This document shows positions 47,981-59,552 of a stretch of DNA of 64,000 nt, one piece after another (position 1 is the stretch's first letter; every line of letters starts with the position of its first letter). Both the position numbers and the translations under genes were made by a program. The notes beneath the pieces were generated by a model, which saw only the letters and a list, made by a program, of their open reading frames with translations, was not told the DNA's origin and searched no databases. Source of the DNA: Antitrichia curtipendula (taxonomy: Eukaryota > Streptophyta > Bryopsida > Hypnales > Leucodontaceae); contig OX579638.1 of assembly GCA_951230915.1 (NCBI GenBank), forward strand, positions 25,128,696 to 25,192,695. The letters run 5' to 3'.

Positions 47981-48080
47981 GCCCACTTCGGATTTTAACA
48001 GACCCATTTCAGATTTGCAGGCCCACTTTGGATTTTAACAGACCCATTTCGGATTTGCAGGCCCACTTTGGATTTACAGG
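47981..48080. repeat. 40-bp tandem repeat, 2.5 copies
   Basis: Units at 47981-48020, 48021-48060 and a half unit to 48080. Each starts GCCCACTT(C/T)GGATTTTAAC and ends CGGATTTGCAG or a one-base variant. It creates matched peptide repeats in passing frames. Confidence 0.9.
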
Positions 48081-48280
48081 TCCCGCCACTTCACATCACA
48101 TAAAACAAAAGGACTGCTGGGGTCTTTAGCCTGCTCCACTCTGACTGATTTACAGGCCCCCCCGCCCCTCAAATTATATATAGTATCATAAAAGAAAAAA
48201 CTAGGATTTCTTTTATGATAACTGCCCTGACAGAATGAAGATTCTGGCCATGGGAAATTAACAATTCCATGTCACGTACA

Positions 48281-48546
48281 AGGTAACTACACCTAAAATT
48301 GCACAAATAAGCAATTCAGCATGGTTCCCATTATTATATTGAAAACCCTTTTGTGGGGTCCTGTTGGTAGTGAAAAAGGGATTCTAGATTCTCATAGAAT
48401 GCATCCTTTGGACACCGTATGAATAAACTACGAATTTTTAAAGTGTCAAAAATAGGTGTTCCTAAAAGCAATCATAGATTCTCATGAATAGTGGGAGTAC
48501 ATTTTAGGCAAGAATCTCTAGTGTGTGATTTTAGGTGTAATTACCT
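48281..48546. mobile_element. AGGTAACTACACC-end MITE
   Basis: The left end AGGTAACTACACCTAAAATT and right end ATTTTAGGTGTAATTACCT are inverted repeats of about 24 bp with two or three mismatches. TA follows on the right, but CA precedes on the left, so the target duplication is not intact. The interior repeats AGATTCTCAT. The AGGTA start links it to the AGGTAG family. Confidence 0.65.
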
Positions 48547-48647
48547 TAATATCCCCGCTCACTCCACAATACATGGCATTCACAATCTAAAGCAAAACAA
48601 GGTTGCTATCTTATTCTTACCATTCTAGATTCATGGATAAAAGGAGG

Positions 48648-48926
48648 AGGTCTATAAAGCACCCATTTACAAGCTGGAAGATAATTTGGGGAGGGTAGAC
48701 TTCTTACAATATTTTTAGTCAATTTTTCTTGAAGGACAACTAGAATTGGCATCTAACCTAGGTCGTTTCGTATTTTTTGGAGCTTTGTGGAATTAGTTAT
48801 GAATTTTCAAAGTTGAGACCTAGTCATCTCTAAAAGTGTCCACCTCTTGAAATGTACATTGTTGGTGTAGTGAAAAATAAAAATGTACAATAGGATTTTT
48901 TTAGAGCCTCGATGCATTATAGACCT
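48648..48926. mobile_element. AGGTCTATAA-end element, inverted relative
   Basis: Ends AGGTCTATAAAGCA and TGCATTATAGACCT are near-perfect inverted repeats. The interior is the complement of the core at 26428 and 47286 (GGAATTAGTTATGAATTTTC, AATGTACATTGTTGG). No target duplication is seen. Confidence 0.6.
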
Positions 48927-48959
48927 TCCACCTTCCACCCTCTAATCCACCTCAACTGG

Positions 48960-51540
48960 AACCTACTTGTATCATAGCTTACTTTGCTGCAAATACCTAA
49001 ATATACACCAAATCCATTGCACAACTACTATACAAAAACACCAAACCCACCTTACAACCATTACACAAAAATCCCAATACTGAAATACAAGCATTGCATC
49101 TTCTTTGTGTATATCATAAAATACAAACCTTCACCTCACCCACACACCGTAACGCTTATGTTTTTTTTTTAGAAAAAGACAGTGTAAATTAAAAGGCAAG
49201 AGAAAAAACTAGTTCAGCTTGGAAAGCAAGCTAAGGGACACAAGCCATTTTGGCTTGCCCTAACGCTTATGTTAACCAATTCATAGGCAAAATAACACTC
49301 CTATTTCCAATCCAACCCCTCCCAACCCCTCCCTCCTAAAACATATACTCCCTCTTTATTATCATTACAGACCATAATTTAATTCCCACTTCAATTTAGC
49401 TACTACATAGAACGATCCTCACCCTCTTCAAGAATAACCACTTGGTTCTAAATCATAGTTCTCCTAAACTACTAGATGTTGCACATACAATCAATATGAA
49501 AAATTCTCATTATTCAATGCTTCACCGGTCTTCAAAATATTTTATTAGTAGAATTAACCACAATACACAAACTACTCATTTTTCTTCAATTACATTTTCT
49601 ACTTGAACCAACCTACATCTTTACTAAGAGTCTCAATTCATTGTATCTAACATCCATCCAAATTAAACATACAACAACATGCTATAATCATCGAGATTGC
49701 ACCATGCTTGTATCTATAGTAAAAATGCTTAATTGCTAACTCCCAACAAAGTTAAAGCACACATTAATATAAAAAGGAAATGAAGTCATTGATACACTTG
49801 CCAAGCAAAAAAAATTAAAGATCATAGACCCCTTCTCCATGAATTTGAATCATGATTATTTTTTCATTTTTTATGAAGTGCCAAAGTGGCGATATAAAAT
49901 GTCATAGTGGTACTCCAAATTTCAACATTTATCCACATATTGGATAGAAAATATTACATTAGCATATATCACATGTCCGTAATTATATATTCATCCACAA
50001 TCTTGCAATTTCATTACAATTTTTTTTGCAAAAAACTTCATGATTTTTTTGTCATTTTTTTAGTCAAGTTGTTTTTTCTAGTGCAATTTGGTACTATAAA
50101 GTAAAAAAGAAGCCCTACTTTGAATTTGTTCACCTCTAACCTTTCTACCCTCATACAATCGACTGACACTCCCTTAAACACATACCATACAAAGGTCCTA
50201 TGAGATTTCTCAAATCCTACTAAAATTTCTTACCAATTCCTCAACATCACAAAATGAACACATCATATTCACATTGAATATATGCTACCTAATAAATATT
50301 GAAATAACAAACAAATTACTAACTTATGAATTACTCAGCTTCTCAAATTTAGAATTTTAGATATGCCTAATACATGAGAAACTTCTACCAACAATTGATA
50401 ACATTGCCCCATCATGGATTCTCCCTCATACTTGCTATATATTGATCTTGATATAAATGTGATACTAGACTACGACTAGACCTCAAATAACAATGTGATA
50501 ACCCAATTTATAATATACCACCCTTCTCACCAATAAGAAAAACAAAATACAATATATTGAATTCACATTCTAAGATGATAGATACTTGATACAAGAAATT
50601 ACAGTTAAACAAAAGAAATACCAATTTTTATTGTATAATGTTAATTTCTAAGGCTAGGCCACTTACCAACTTTTGGTTATTACATTAAAGGTCAAAGGGC
50701 ACATCCACTCAACATCTATAGATTCTATTTTTTAAATATTCAAAATTCCTAAAGTCTTCATACAAAATACAAACCAAAAATTACAACCCAATTTTTTTTC
50801 ACTTCAATCACATAGGACAATTTCCATCTTAATATCCATGCCAAAAAAATTGAAATACTGCCATTAACGACACTATTACTTGCTACAATCAACATTCTTC
50901 TAATCACCCTTCCAATCATTGATACATCTAAAGTTGTTGATGCAAATCCAACTTTGAGCTTGCATTGCACTTATATTCAGGTAATTACTATTAGAACAAA
51001 AAATATAAGCCCTTCTCTTTGACCATAAACCATACTCTACACTTATTTTTTTAAACTATATCATAAAGTTCTATGTCATCACTTATGTATTAGGTTGTAC
51101 TCTTAAATGACCCTAAAATTCTTAATATGACCACACCCCATGGATAATTGCCTCCAATCAAATTCATTTCTAACAACAAAAATGTATTGTTCTCTAGCAC
51201 CTTTACTAAACCCTGCAAAGTAAATAATACTAATTCACACCTACCAATAGGCCATAGACTTCTAGGTGGATGCATGGTACTAGTAGATTTACTAATCAAC
51301 CATATAATGAAAGCCTTCAATAAGTGGTTGAGTTTTCATAAGTTTTTTTTTTTTTTTCTCTCTAGAAAACAATCAAAACATGCCCACTTAGAACTTCAAA
51401 TATACTATGCAAATACTCTTTGTTTTGCAATGGATCTCCATTTGTTATATATATATATACACATAATTCAAAAGAAAAGAAAAAGTCTTCAAATAAATGA
51501 TTCCTTAAGAAAATGAATTCCCAAGACTAGACCTCAATTT
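48960..51540. other. G-poor strand-asymmetric block
   Basis: About 2.6 kb of + strand depleted in G, like 43440-44940. It includes TACTCCCTCTTTATTATC at about 49344, which resembles a Stowaway end. The 122-codon frame at 51148-51516 shows no domain. The block may continue into the gap. Confidence 0.5.
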
Positions 51541-51561
51541 TCACTCTATAAAGGTCCATAA

Positions 51562-51761
51562 NNNNNNNNNNNNNNNNNNNNNNNNNNNNNNNNNNNNNNN
51601 NNNNNNNNNNNNNNNNNNNNNNNNNNNNNNNNNNNNNNNNNNNNNNNNNNNNNNNNNNNNNNNNNNNNNNNNNNNNNNNNNNNNNNNNNNNNNNNNNNNN
51701 NNNNNNNNNNNNNNNNNNNNNNNNNNNNNNNNNNNNNNNNNNNNNNNNNNNNNNNNNNNNN
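51562..51761. other. Assembly gap, 200 N
   Basis: Exactly 200 N, a conventional length for a gap of unknown size. The sequences on either side need not be truly adjacent. Confidence 0.98.
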
Positions 51762-52309
51762 GGTACAAGATAGAAGGAAATCCTAAAAAATTCATATATT
51801 TTAGATGGAATTAAAATGCACTAATCCCAATGGTGAGATTTTTCTAGCAAGTAAACTAAACCATGCAAGAAAAAAAAATTTGAAAAATTTGAAAAATTCC
51901 ATTCAGAAATGAATCCTACAAGTTATTTTTTTCAAGAAGATGCTCTAATTGCCCGAAAAACAAGAATGTCCATAACTTTCTCATAACAAATCCGAATTAA
52001 ATGAATCAAAGCTTTCCAGATAGACAAAAATATATTCTATGAGAAAAAAATATTAAAAAAAATTCATTCAAACTTTTGCAAATTTTTTTTTTGCTGCCCA
52101 GACTGCCCCCCGTCCCCTGTTTTGAGCTTATTTGGTCATAACTGTTGTTCCCGGGCACCGATTGTGAAAAAATTTATATTTCCACAAAGCTTATCTATTT
52201 TTCTATCTTCAAAAAAAGTTTAAAAAAATCACGACAAAAATTCAGACCATAGGTACCTGCTCGAAATCCTATCTGTCTCCCGAAGGGACAATGGTCTTTT
52301 AGGGGTTAA
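51762..52309. mobile_element. TTAA-family element, right part after gap
   Basis: Ends GGTCTTTTAGGGGTTAA at 52309. The interior (CAAGAAGATGCTCTAATTGCC, TTCCCGGGCACCGATTG, CTGTCTCCCGAAGGGACAAT) matches 1-841 and the right part of 16313-16899. The left end is lost in the gap. Confidence 0.75.
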
Positions 52310-53700
52310 ATACATTAATTGTACTTTTGAATTTGATATGAATTATCCTTATTTTTTATTTAAGATTCATGGTAATTTCAATATTTATATATAAATACTT
52401 GAAGTTTTTGTAATTATAGAAGGCATGCAATATATTATCTCTAAAAAATGTAATAATATATTTTTATTTGCAAAATAGAGCTTAAAAATGAAAATGATTG
52501 AAATTTTATGACATAGTGATAGATGTGTCATTTCATGATAGCGCATTGCATATCATATTTTTTTTTTTAATTTCAAAAATTAAGCATAAGGCTAAACAAC
52601 TAAGGTGTAGTTCTATATACAAGACAAAATTCCGTAGCTTGGGTTACTTTCCTCTTCACAAGAGTTTATTCTTGTAAATCATTGTTATTCAAAGTGCTTA
52701 CCATAAACATTTCCAAAATGCATGAATAGAAATACAAAACTTCTCATTAATGTATATTAGTAGACGAATGAGATAATCAATCAATCATCTTCAAATTCAA
52801 TTCAGATTTTCATAATCTTAATAAATTTAAATGAATACATGTACAACATGAGCTTACACCGTTTTCCTATGTGAATGAATTTTTTTCACATTGGTCTCAT
52901 TAAAAAAACTTATATTATGCATTCAATGATAGAAATTTATCCATAGATCATATTAAATTTAACCCATAAATGCCAATCAACCATTTTATGGTCGGTATCT
53001 AAGTTAGGGGCTACCATGATTCCTCTAAAATAATTTTTTGAAATTTCATATTTTTCTCATATAGTTCATCAAGATATATTTCCAAAGCATAAAAATCTTT
53101 TTGATTTGGACAAACATTCCGCCTTAAGTGATTTTTTAAAGTCAAACACTCTAAGAAATGGTCATTTCAAATTGTCTTGGAAGAGAAACCTAGACAATCA
53201 AAGGCCATTCCAAGAAAAAAATTCCATGAGCGTGCAAGTAGACAAGGGAATGACTGGTTGGAGCATATAGTGAATCAAGGCACAATCAAGTGAAATTTTT
53301 GTTTTTCCAATGTACCTCACTTGATTGCAAGGCTTAGAAAACAATTTTCCATTGCTTCAATCCTTGTGAAAATTGACTTGCAATCTATGTACTTAGCTAC
53401 TTGGTCAAAAATGTCAAACATTTTTGTTGTGAAAATATGAGATGGGGCCCCAAAGTCATTTTGCCTAGGAATTATTTTTTATTCATTTATTTATTTCAAA
53501 AACTAAACTTTGATTAGTGATATTTCAAAATCTGTATGGCCTAAGTCTTTATTATTGGAGGGTAGACTAATTTGGTATTGATGAAAAATATTCTATGTTT
53601 AGACTTTTCAAAAGATGATTCTAAAAGGAATTATATTTTTATTTTAGAAAGGGGAGTTTGAATATGATTTTAGACGTAGGAGATCCTTGGGCATTTAGGG
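52310..53700. other. Unassigned AT-rich stretch
   Basis: TTTAACCCATAAATGCC at about 52958 is a possible decayed TTAA-family left end. No coding frame or other end recognised. Confidence 0.35.
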
Positions 53701-54012
53701 ATGACCCTTAAAGAACTGAGCTGCCTTTTTTGGCAACATAGAAATTTTGGGCAAATATGTGTGATTAGATATTTCCATATTTTTGGACCAAATTTTAATA
53801 GAAGGTGTGGATGAGGAATATCTTTCATGTGCACTAAATTTCAGGACATTTGGAAATATGAATAAGAAATTATGGCCTAATATGTGGTTTTATTCTCAAC
53901 TCACGCAGTCTGGGCAAATCTGGAAAAATCACTTTTTTCAAAAATAAAAATTTGAAATTAGTTATATATATATATATAATTCCTTAGGTAATATTGGGTC
54001 TTTAGAAGTTAA
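53701..54012 (-). mobile_element. TTAA-family element, short deleted copy
   Basis: Starts ATGACCCTTAAAGAACTG and ends TGGGTCTTTAGAAGTTAA, both mutated family ends. The interior keeps GGCAACATAGAAATTTTGGG and a block complementary to the end of the 46510 copy. Only 312 bp, so most of the middle is gone. Confidence 0.6.
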
Positions 54013-54339
54013 TATCATTAATCTTCAAATCTATATTTCCTTATTCATACATAGTGAATGAATATAAAGCTACAATACTTTTCTGAAATATTTTTTGGAA
54101 TTTTGAAAATAATAAGGTACTTGTATACTATAATATACAATTTTTTTGAACAATCCACTTTTTAACAATTCTAAAAGGCAATGTTTTGATAAACTTTGGT
54201 CACCTACACTGTATAACCATAAAAAATAAATCTGGGAATCTTCAAGTGCTTGAGATTGGAAGATGTACACCAAAAGGGTGTTTTATCATGATGCAACTTG
54301 CACTCTAACTTTAGAAATTTCATCAAGAATTATTGAAAT

Positions 54340-55100
54340 AATTTTCAATTTTTAAAATCCCCATAGGACTAGATATGTTTCCCACAAAAAAATACCCCAA
54401 ATTGTTTTTTTGCAATGCATTGAGTATAATTGAAATATAAAAACATTTTTAAAACTTTCAACCATACAATTTGTAATAGAATACTATTAGAATATGTGGA
54501 AAACAATTCAACCTAATTGACCGGGTAGATTGAAAGATTGTTATTATGTGAGCCTAGGAGCATGAGCACATGAGCCTAGAAGAATATACACCTAAGTTAT
54601 AGGTGTTTATATTATAGAAATCTTTCATGATTATAATGTGACTATGATGTAGGTATCTATATTATAGGCATTTACATTATAAGCACCTTCAATAGATGTA
54701 GTGTATCTACTTATATATATGCTCAAAGCTCACATGCTCGCATTTTCATGCTCACATACTAGCATCTACCATTGGGGTAGATTGTTAGATTATAACGTTT
54801 GAAGTTAGAAGAAAATAAATTTTGGGCCTTGCCCAATGGAGTCAACATAATTTGCCTCAACTTTGGGAATTTGGACCATTAGATAGATAGTCATGTTAAT
54901 TACTTGTGTGCCAATTTTTGAAAATAATAGAAGTGTGTAATATACCCAAAACTATTTTCTATTGAAAGGGGGTCCAAAAACAACAACTATATGAACAAGA
55001 CTTTAGCTTTTGGAGGGGAAACTCATTATTTGGAAGAATCTAATTTCCAATGGTCAATACAAAACTTTCCTTATCTTAATGAATTACAAATTAAAAAAAT
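54340..55100 (-). mobile_element. Decayed TTAA-family copy with an insertion
   Basis: Between 54360 and 54548 and again from 54775 the sequence follows the complement of the family interior (AATATGTGGAAAACAATTC, GGGTAGATTGNNAGATT, TAACGTTTGAAGTTAG). It is split by the palindromic insert at 54549-54774. Limits are approximate. Confidence 0.45.
54549..54774. mobile_element. Palindromic insert with flanking host duplication
   Basis: Begins TGAGCCTAGGAGCATGAGCA and ends ATGCTCACATACTAGCATCT; the ends are imperfect inverted repeats. Host sequence about 22-25 bp long, GGGTAGATTG..AGATT.., is present on both sides. The word CTCACATACTAGCATC also ends a fragment at 28026-28043, so it is a repeated element. 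Confidence 0.55.
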
Positions 55101-55106
55101 TACTGA

Positions 55107-55552
55107 AGTGACCCTAAAGTTTGTGCTAATGGTTCTAAAATTGTTCTAAAAATTGCCCTTTTTAGTGCATTGAGTAAAAATTAGAAAGAAAAATAATTTT
55201 TTTTCACTTTCAACCACAACTTATTTTCCTTTACTACTATGAGAACGTGTGGGAATTTTTTAGTCCTTTCGGCTTCAAAGATTGTGAGATACATGCGTTC
55301 AAAGTTGATGAAAAAAACTTCACAACTTGCATGAATGCTTTCCTTCTTCATTAGTAGGTTTCCCAAGCTGCCCCTAAACTTTTGAGTCCCATAAATTTTG
55401 ATCCAAGTGCCCAATTGAGAAAAAAAAATGATATCTTTGGGAAGCTTATAGAATGTGCATATTTGGTAAGAATTTCAATTTCATTTGCTCAAAATTGACT
55501 TCATTTGAACCTACCAAAGCTTTCAAAAATTTCTATAAGAAATTGTTGGGGT
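55107..55552. mobile_element. Decayed TTAA-family copy, weak
   Basis: TGACCCTAAAGTTTG at about 55109 and GTTGGGGTTTT at about 55547 may be worn family ends. The block AGTGCCCAATTGAGAAAAAA and the following AAGCTTATAGAATG resemble the right part of the 1-841 type. Confidence 0.35.
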
Positions 55553-55889
55553 TTTGTCTCTAGTTCATTGTATTGTTTATCCTTGCAATGGAAATTGTCC
55601 ATATTATAAATAAACAAATCTCTAGAAGAGTTTAAAGAGCTTTAGAGGCTCATACATTAAAGCAATTATTGCCTTAATTGAGCTCGTTATCATTGTGATA
55701 AATTGTCACAATGTCAATGAGCTCAAAATAGGTATTAATTAATTATTATGTGATTTAATCCCCCCTCCCTCAAAAAAACAAACTATCATTTAAATATAAG
55801 TTTTATTTAAATTTAAATTATGATTTGTTTTAATTTCCACCCCCCTCCATCACAAACCCTACTTATATTTCCCATAAAGTAGTTCCAAT

Positions 55890-56115
55890 GCAGTCAATAT
55901 GGAATACATCCATATTTGAATTATGTATTTGTATCCTTATCCATACATGTATCCATAATATGTATCCACATCCATATCTATACTTGTATCTTCATCACCT
56001 TTCATTTTCCCAAAAGATCTGTGACATTGGGAGAGGTGGGGAAGTTTTTTTGAACTCAAAATCAACGGCTACTGATTTCTATGGGAGGGGGGGGGGGGGG
56101 GAGGGGGGAGAGAAA
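55890..56115 (+). repeat. TATCC-tract dispersed repeat, copy 3
   Basis: CATCCATATTTG and TATCCTTATCCATACATG units precede AAAAGATCTGTGACATTGGG, AAATCAACGGCTACTGATTT and a G15 run at 56087-56101, then GAGAAATTGACC. The block order matches 12765-12975 and 39560-39790. Confidence 0.6.
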
Positions 56116-56443
56116 TTGACCCTGGAACATCATGTTCGTCTCTTTTGAGCTCATTGCCATTGTCATTGTAGTTTTTTAACAATTGAAAAAATCGCATTTA
56201 TTTATTTTTTGTTCCCAAGCCTCCAATTATCACATCATATTTTTTTTCTTCCATGAAACTGATTATCCCAACACAAGGTGCTCCCCCTCCCCCTCCTCCC
56301 CTCCAGAGCTGGTCCCATTCCATAATTCCATTACACTACCCCCCAAATTAATAATAACGTAGGCCATATCCATATTTTGTTTTGTGAAGTACAACCGCAG
56401 GGGCCCAAAAGAATGTTAAAACAACTGAACCCCAGTTGCGTAC

Positions 56444-56589
56444 CAAGGCCACTTTGCTTGGCTTTGTCAGTCGACAGGGCATAGTAGCGCTTGCAAGCAT
56501 TATTGAGATTGCTGACAAAAGTATCCCCACCGTTTTTTTAGGTTCCCCATAAGCATCCTATCATGCTTCAGCCCTGACTCATTTTCCAT
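56444..56589 (-). pseudogene. First-exon-like fragment with frameshift, unknown family
   Basis: Reading leftward from ATG at 56589-56587, the frame gives MENESGLKHDRMLMGNLK. It meets an A7 run (plus-strand T7 at 56533-56539), after which the coding-like frame is shifted: GGDTFVSNLNNACKRYYALS, then TDKAKQSGL. The exon would end at 56444 before GTACGC, a plausible splice donor. Codons are much more coding-like than in the surroundings. One base too many in the A run breaks the frame; this may be decay or an assembly error. Other frames are open for up to 60 codons here. I do not recognise the family and see no second exon downstream. Confidence 0.4.
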
Positions 56590-56763
56590 GTTCTCCAACT
56601 TATAAGTTTCTCGGAATTCAATTATTCCGACGACGGACGGACACGGACCCCCTTTTCCACCCCCCACCACCCCCTTTTTTTTACCTTACCTTAACTTACT
56701 CGGTCCATGCAACAACCAACTTCTTCTTCTTCTCCCGTTTTGTACTTCAAGTAACTTAAAGAT

Positions 56764-57030
56764 TTACAAGGCCGAGCAACTGTCAGTCAATCTGTGTAAG
56801 TAAAGTAGAAACTTCAGTGGCCGTGGGGGAGGAACAATAAATTTTGTAACGTCCAAAAAACAGTCAAACGAAGACCATGTGTCTGCGGTCGGGTTGCTGT
56901 GGTGTCCACCGGGGCCCCGGGAGTGGGGGGGCCTTTCACCCCTCCATCCTCGGGTGTAGCAGAGTAAAGGAGATATAAAACCACTGACTGCCATCACTCC
57001 TGTGATTGCACATACCCAGCTGTAGTGCAC
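56764..57030 (-). other. GC-rich open frame of 88 codons, uncertain
   Basis: Starts with a hydrophobic N-terminus (MHYSWVCAITGVMAVSGFIS) that could be a signal or membrane segment, followed by a Gly/Pro/Arg/His-rich part and a stop at 56764. The region is GC-rich with several CpG. On the same strand, GCATGGACCGAGTAAGT at about 56700 includes a splice-donor-like GTAAGT. It may belong to the same decayed locus as 56444-56589. No homology recognised. Confidence 0.22.
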
Positions 57031-57128
57031 GGAAAAAAATAAAATTCTAATAATAGATGCTGTCCTCTTTACAAAAGAAATGTCGTTTCATTTGTGTCAA
57101 AAAAATAAAAAATAATAGATGCTAATTT

Positions 57129-57160
57129 GTGTGTGTGTGTGGTGTGTGTGGGGGTGGGGT
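57129..57160. repeat. (GT)n and G-rich simple repeat
   Basis: GT units interrupted once, then GGGGGTGGGGTGGG. Confidence 0.85.
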
Positions 57161-58880
57161 GGGATTTTTTTTTTTTTCAATTTTTTTGAATGGAGATAAA
57201 AGATTCTTGCAAATTAATTGTATTAAAAAAATTATAGAATCTTTTATTAAATTAAATATATATAGTAGGGATGTAGGGACCGTGTCTTTTATTTATAGTA
57301 GTTAGTTCGTTGGGATTTTAGAACTTCTTTTGGCTCAAGAATGCACAAGAATAAGGTGGGATTTTTTTATCAATATATAAAAGTTGGTGTATTATAGATA
57401 GTCTAAGCTAAGATATATAATTTCCTAATATAGATAATGGGGGGGGCTATTTTTATGCTTTCAAGTTTGGTTTTGACTCCAATTAGTACCCAGTATTACT
57501 AACTTCATTACCTAAAAGCCTTCTATTGCAAGACATAAGACTTTGTTTGACACTTTCGACAACAAGCGTCACTATTTCAAAACCACCGCTTTCTTCTTTT
57601 GTATGTACACTTTCATTCCACCACATTGCCTCATGTTCTATCTAGTTGCATCACGTTACACTTTGATTACATTATCCTCTAAAGGTCCCCGCATCCCCCA
57701 AATGGATGCGCCTTGGTCAAACTTGATTGGAAGTTTCAAAGTAACCACTTTTTGTTTTTTATTTAAAAGTAGCAAATGAAGTGATATAAATTATTTTTTT
57801 AATCCATGTGTTGTCCAAAAAGCATATGAAATATTATAGAATTTTTTTTCAATTGCCAACAAGACTCAACAAGAGCCAAGACAATTTAACAATAAGAACC
57901 TTATTTATACGTTTGCTTGAACAATGCTAGATACATTTATATTACAATAGTAGAATTATCTCCAATGATTTACAAGCTAGAGAGCCTTTGAATGGAAATT
58001 TTCATTTTTTGCCTATGAAATCTAAGAGATTACTATCCACATCCACCTTATAAGACTCAACCAAACAATCAAATAAACAAGAAGTTTCACCCTACTATTG
58101 AAGTTTACCATCAAAGATATTATGATGCCACATACAATAATTCCAAAGTTTGCACCCCAAGGGTATAATACTATTTATGATAAACTTGAAAGTTATAGAA
58201 CACTAATCTAAATCACAACAAACAAATTGTCTTTGAAAAAAACAATTGGAAATTGGTTAGGTTACTAACCAACAAAGTTAATTTTGAATGGATACAAAAT
58301 GTTTACACATGCTCCAAAAATGTATATCTTTTATGAGTTTTTTAATTTTTACAATCAAAAGTATGGATCAAAAGCAATGCAATTAGAAGTATTTTGAGGC
58401 AAGGCCAATAGATTTGAATAGAATATGCTAGAAAATTATATTTCTAAATTTGGCAAGTATGCAACCAATATAAAATAGTAAGTTATGATCACCAAAATAA
58501 AAATATATGTAGTGCAAAAATCGGTCTCTAAAGAATAAAAGTTTGGACAACAAAGTTGTTGATCTTATCAAATAGTCTTTAAAATATATATTATTTATCT
58601 AATCTCAAACACTATTAATGATCTTGCAAGGTATGAAATTAAATTTTCATCCATCATTTTCATACATTCCCATAGAGGCTTAGTATACAATTTGAGGTTG
58701 AATTTGAATGTTTTTCCTTATAGAAGGGAGGTACTCAATGTGCTTAAAAATATTAGTTTAAAAAAATTCTCTCTAAATTATACCATGATGTTTTAGAAAT
58801 TAACCTCCAATTGTGTAGTATATTTAGGTAACTTAGAGGTGCATTATATATGATTTCTCCAACTTTTTGGAAGTTGGTGT
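57161..58880. other. Unassigned AT-rich stretch
   Basis: The 78-codon frame at 57543-57779 has no recognisable domain. Nothing else supported. Confidence 0.4.
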
Positions 58881-59466
58881 TCAATCCTTAAGCGCTCCAC
58901 CATCCAATTTTTTGGATGATGAACAAATTTATATTCTTGTTTTTTTCTCATTGTTACTTGGATGAAAGTCATCATAATTTGTAGAGATACTTTATCAAGT
59001 TCTTGTCCCATCTATTGGTTGGATTTGGTGTTACTAAAGTACATATTTTTATAAAATAAAAAATGTAGAAGTTTGTCAAGTGGTTGACCAAGCCAAATTG
59101 CATTAACTCTAGTTCAAAACTGGATTTACATCTATGAGGTCATAGTGTAAAGAACACAAAAATTTCAAAAATTCACATTGCCAAGAAAACCTCTTTTCAA
59201 ATCTATTCCAACAAGTTATACTCCAAAAATAATGATATTTTGCTTGTAATTGAATTTTGGAGGACTATTAAAAAATTTCTTTCAAAATCTTAAAAAATAA
59301 ATTGGTGATAGCATTGGTGAATCTAACTGCACGGATGGAATCTAAAATTTCAAATCTACAACTTTCATTTGTCTATTAGCTCAAAAATATTCTTTGAAAT
59401 AGTACTTTATGATGATTCTTTCCAAATTGTCAATCTTCGAGAAGACTTGGGATGTTTAGGGGTTAA
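58881..59466. mobile_element. TTAA-family element, 586-bp type, copy 2
   Basis: Starts TCAATCCTTAAGCGCTCC and ends GATGTTTAGGGGTTAA. It aligns end to end with 33923-34508 (TTTTTGGATGA, GGTTGACCAAGCCAAATTGC, AGCATTGGTGAATCTAACTG), with the same length. It keeps a better right end than copy 1 and a worse left end. Confidence 0.75.
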
Positions 59467-59476
59467 TAACAAGATG

Positions 59477-59549
59477 CACTAGAAGAAACCCGTGTTTTTT
59501 CTGACATCCAGTTTTTGGACGTTAGAAAAAACATGGGTTTCTTCTAGTG
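59477..59549. mobile_element. 73-bp miniature CACTA element, TSD ATG
   Basis: Starts CACTAGAAGAAACCCGTG and ends with the inverted copy CATGGGTTTCTTCTAGTG. The arms are 29 bp with two mismatches and the loop is about 15 bp. ATG is duplicated at 59474-59476 and 59550-59552. CACTA ends with a 3-bp duplication identify the superfamily. Almost nothing remains but the terminal repeats. Confidence 0.85.
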
Positions 59550-59552
59550 ATG

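Noticed and set aside
47841..48038. 65- and 69-codon frames on both strands
   Set aside because: They cover part of the 40-bp tandem repeat in a GC-rich patch, and neither shows a family motif.
51148..51516. 122-codon open frame on the + strand
   Set aside because: The block is depleted in G, which makes stop codons TAG and TGA rare and inflates frame length; no motif is recognisable.
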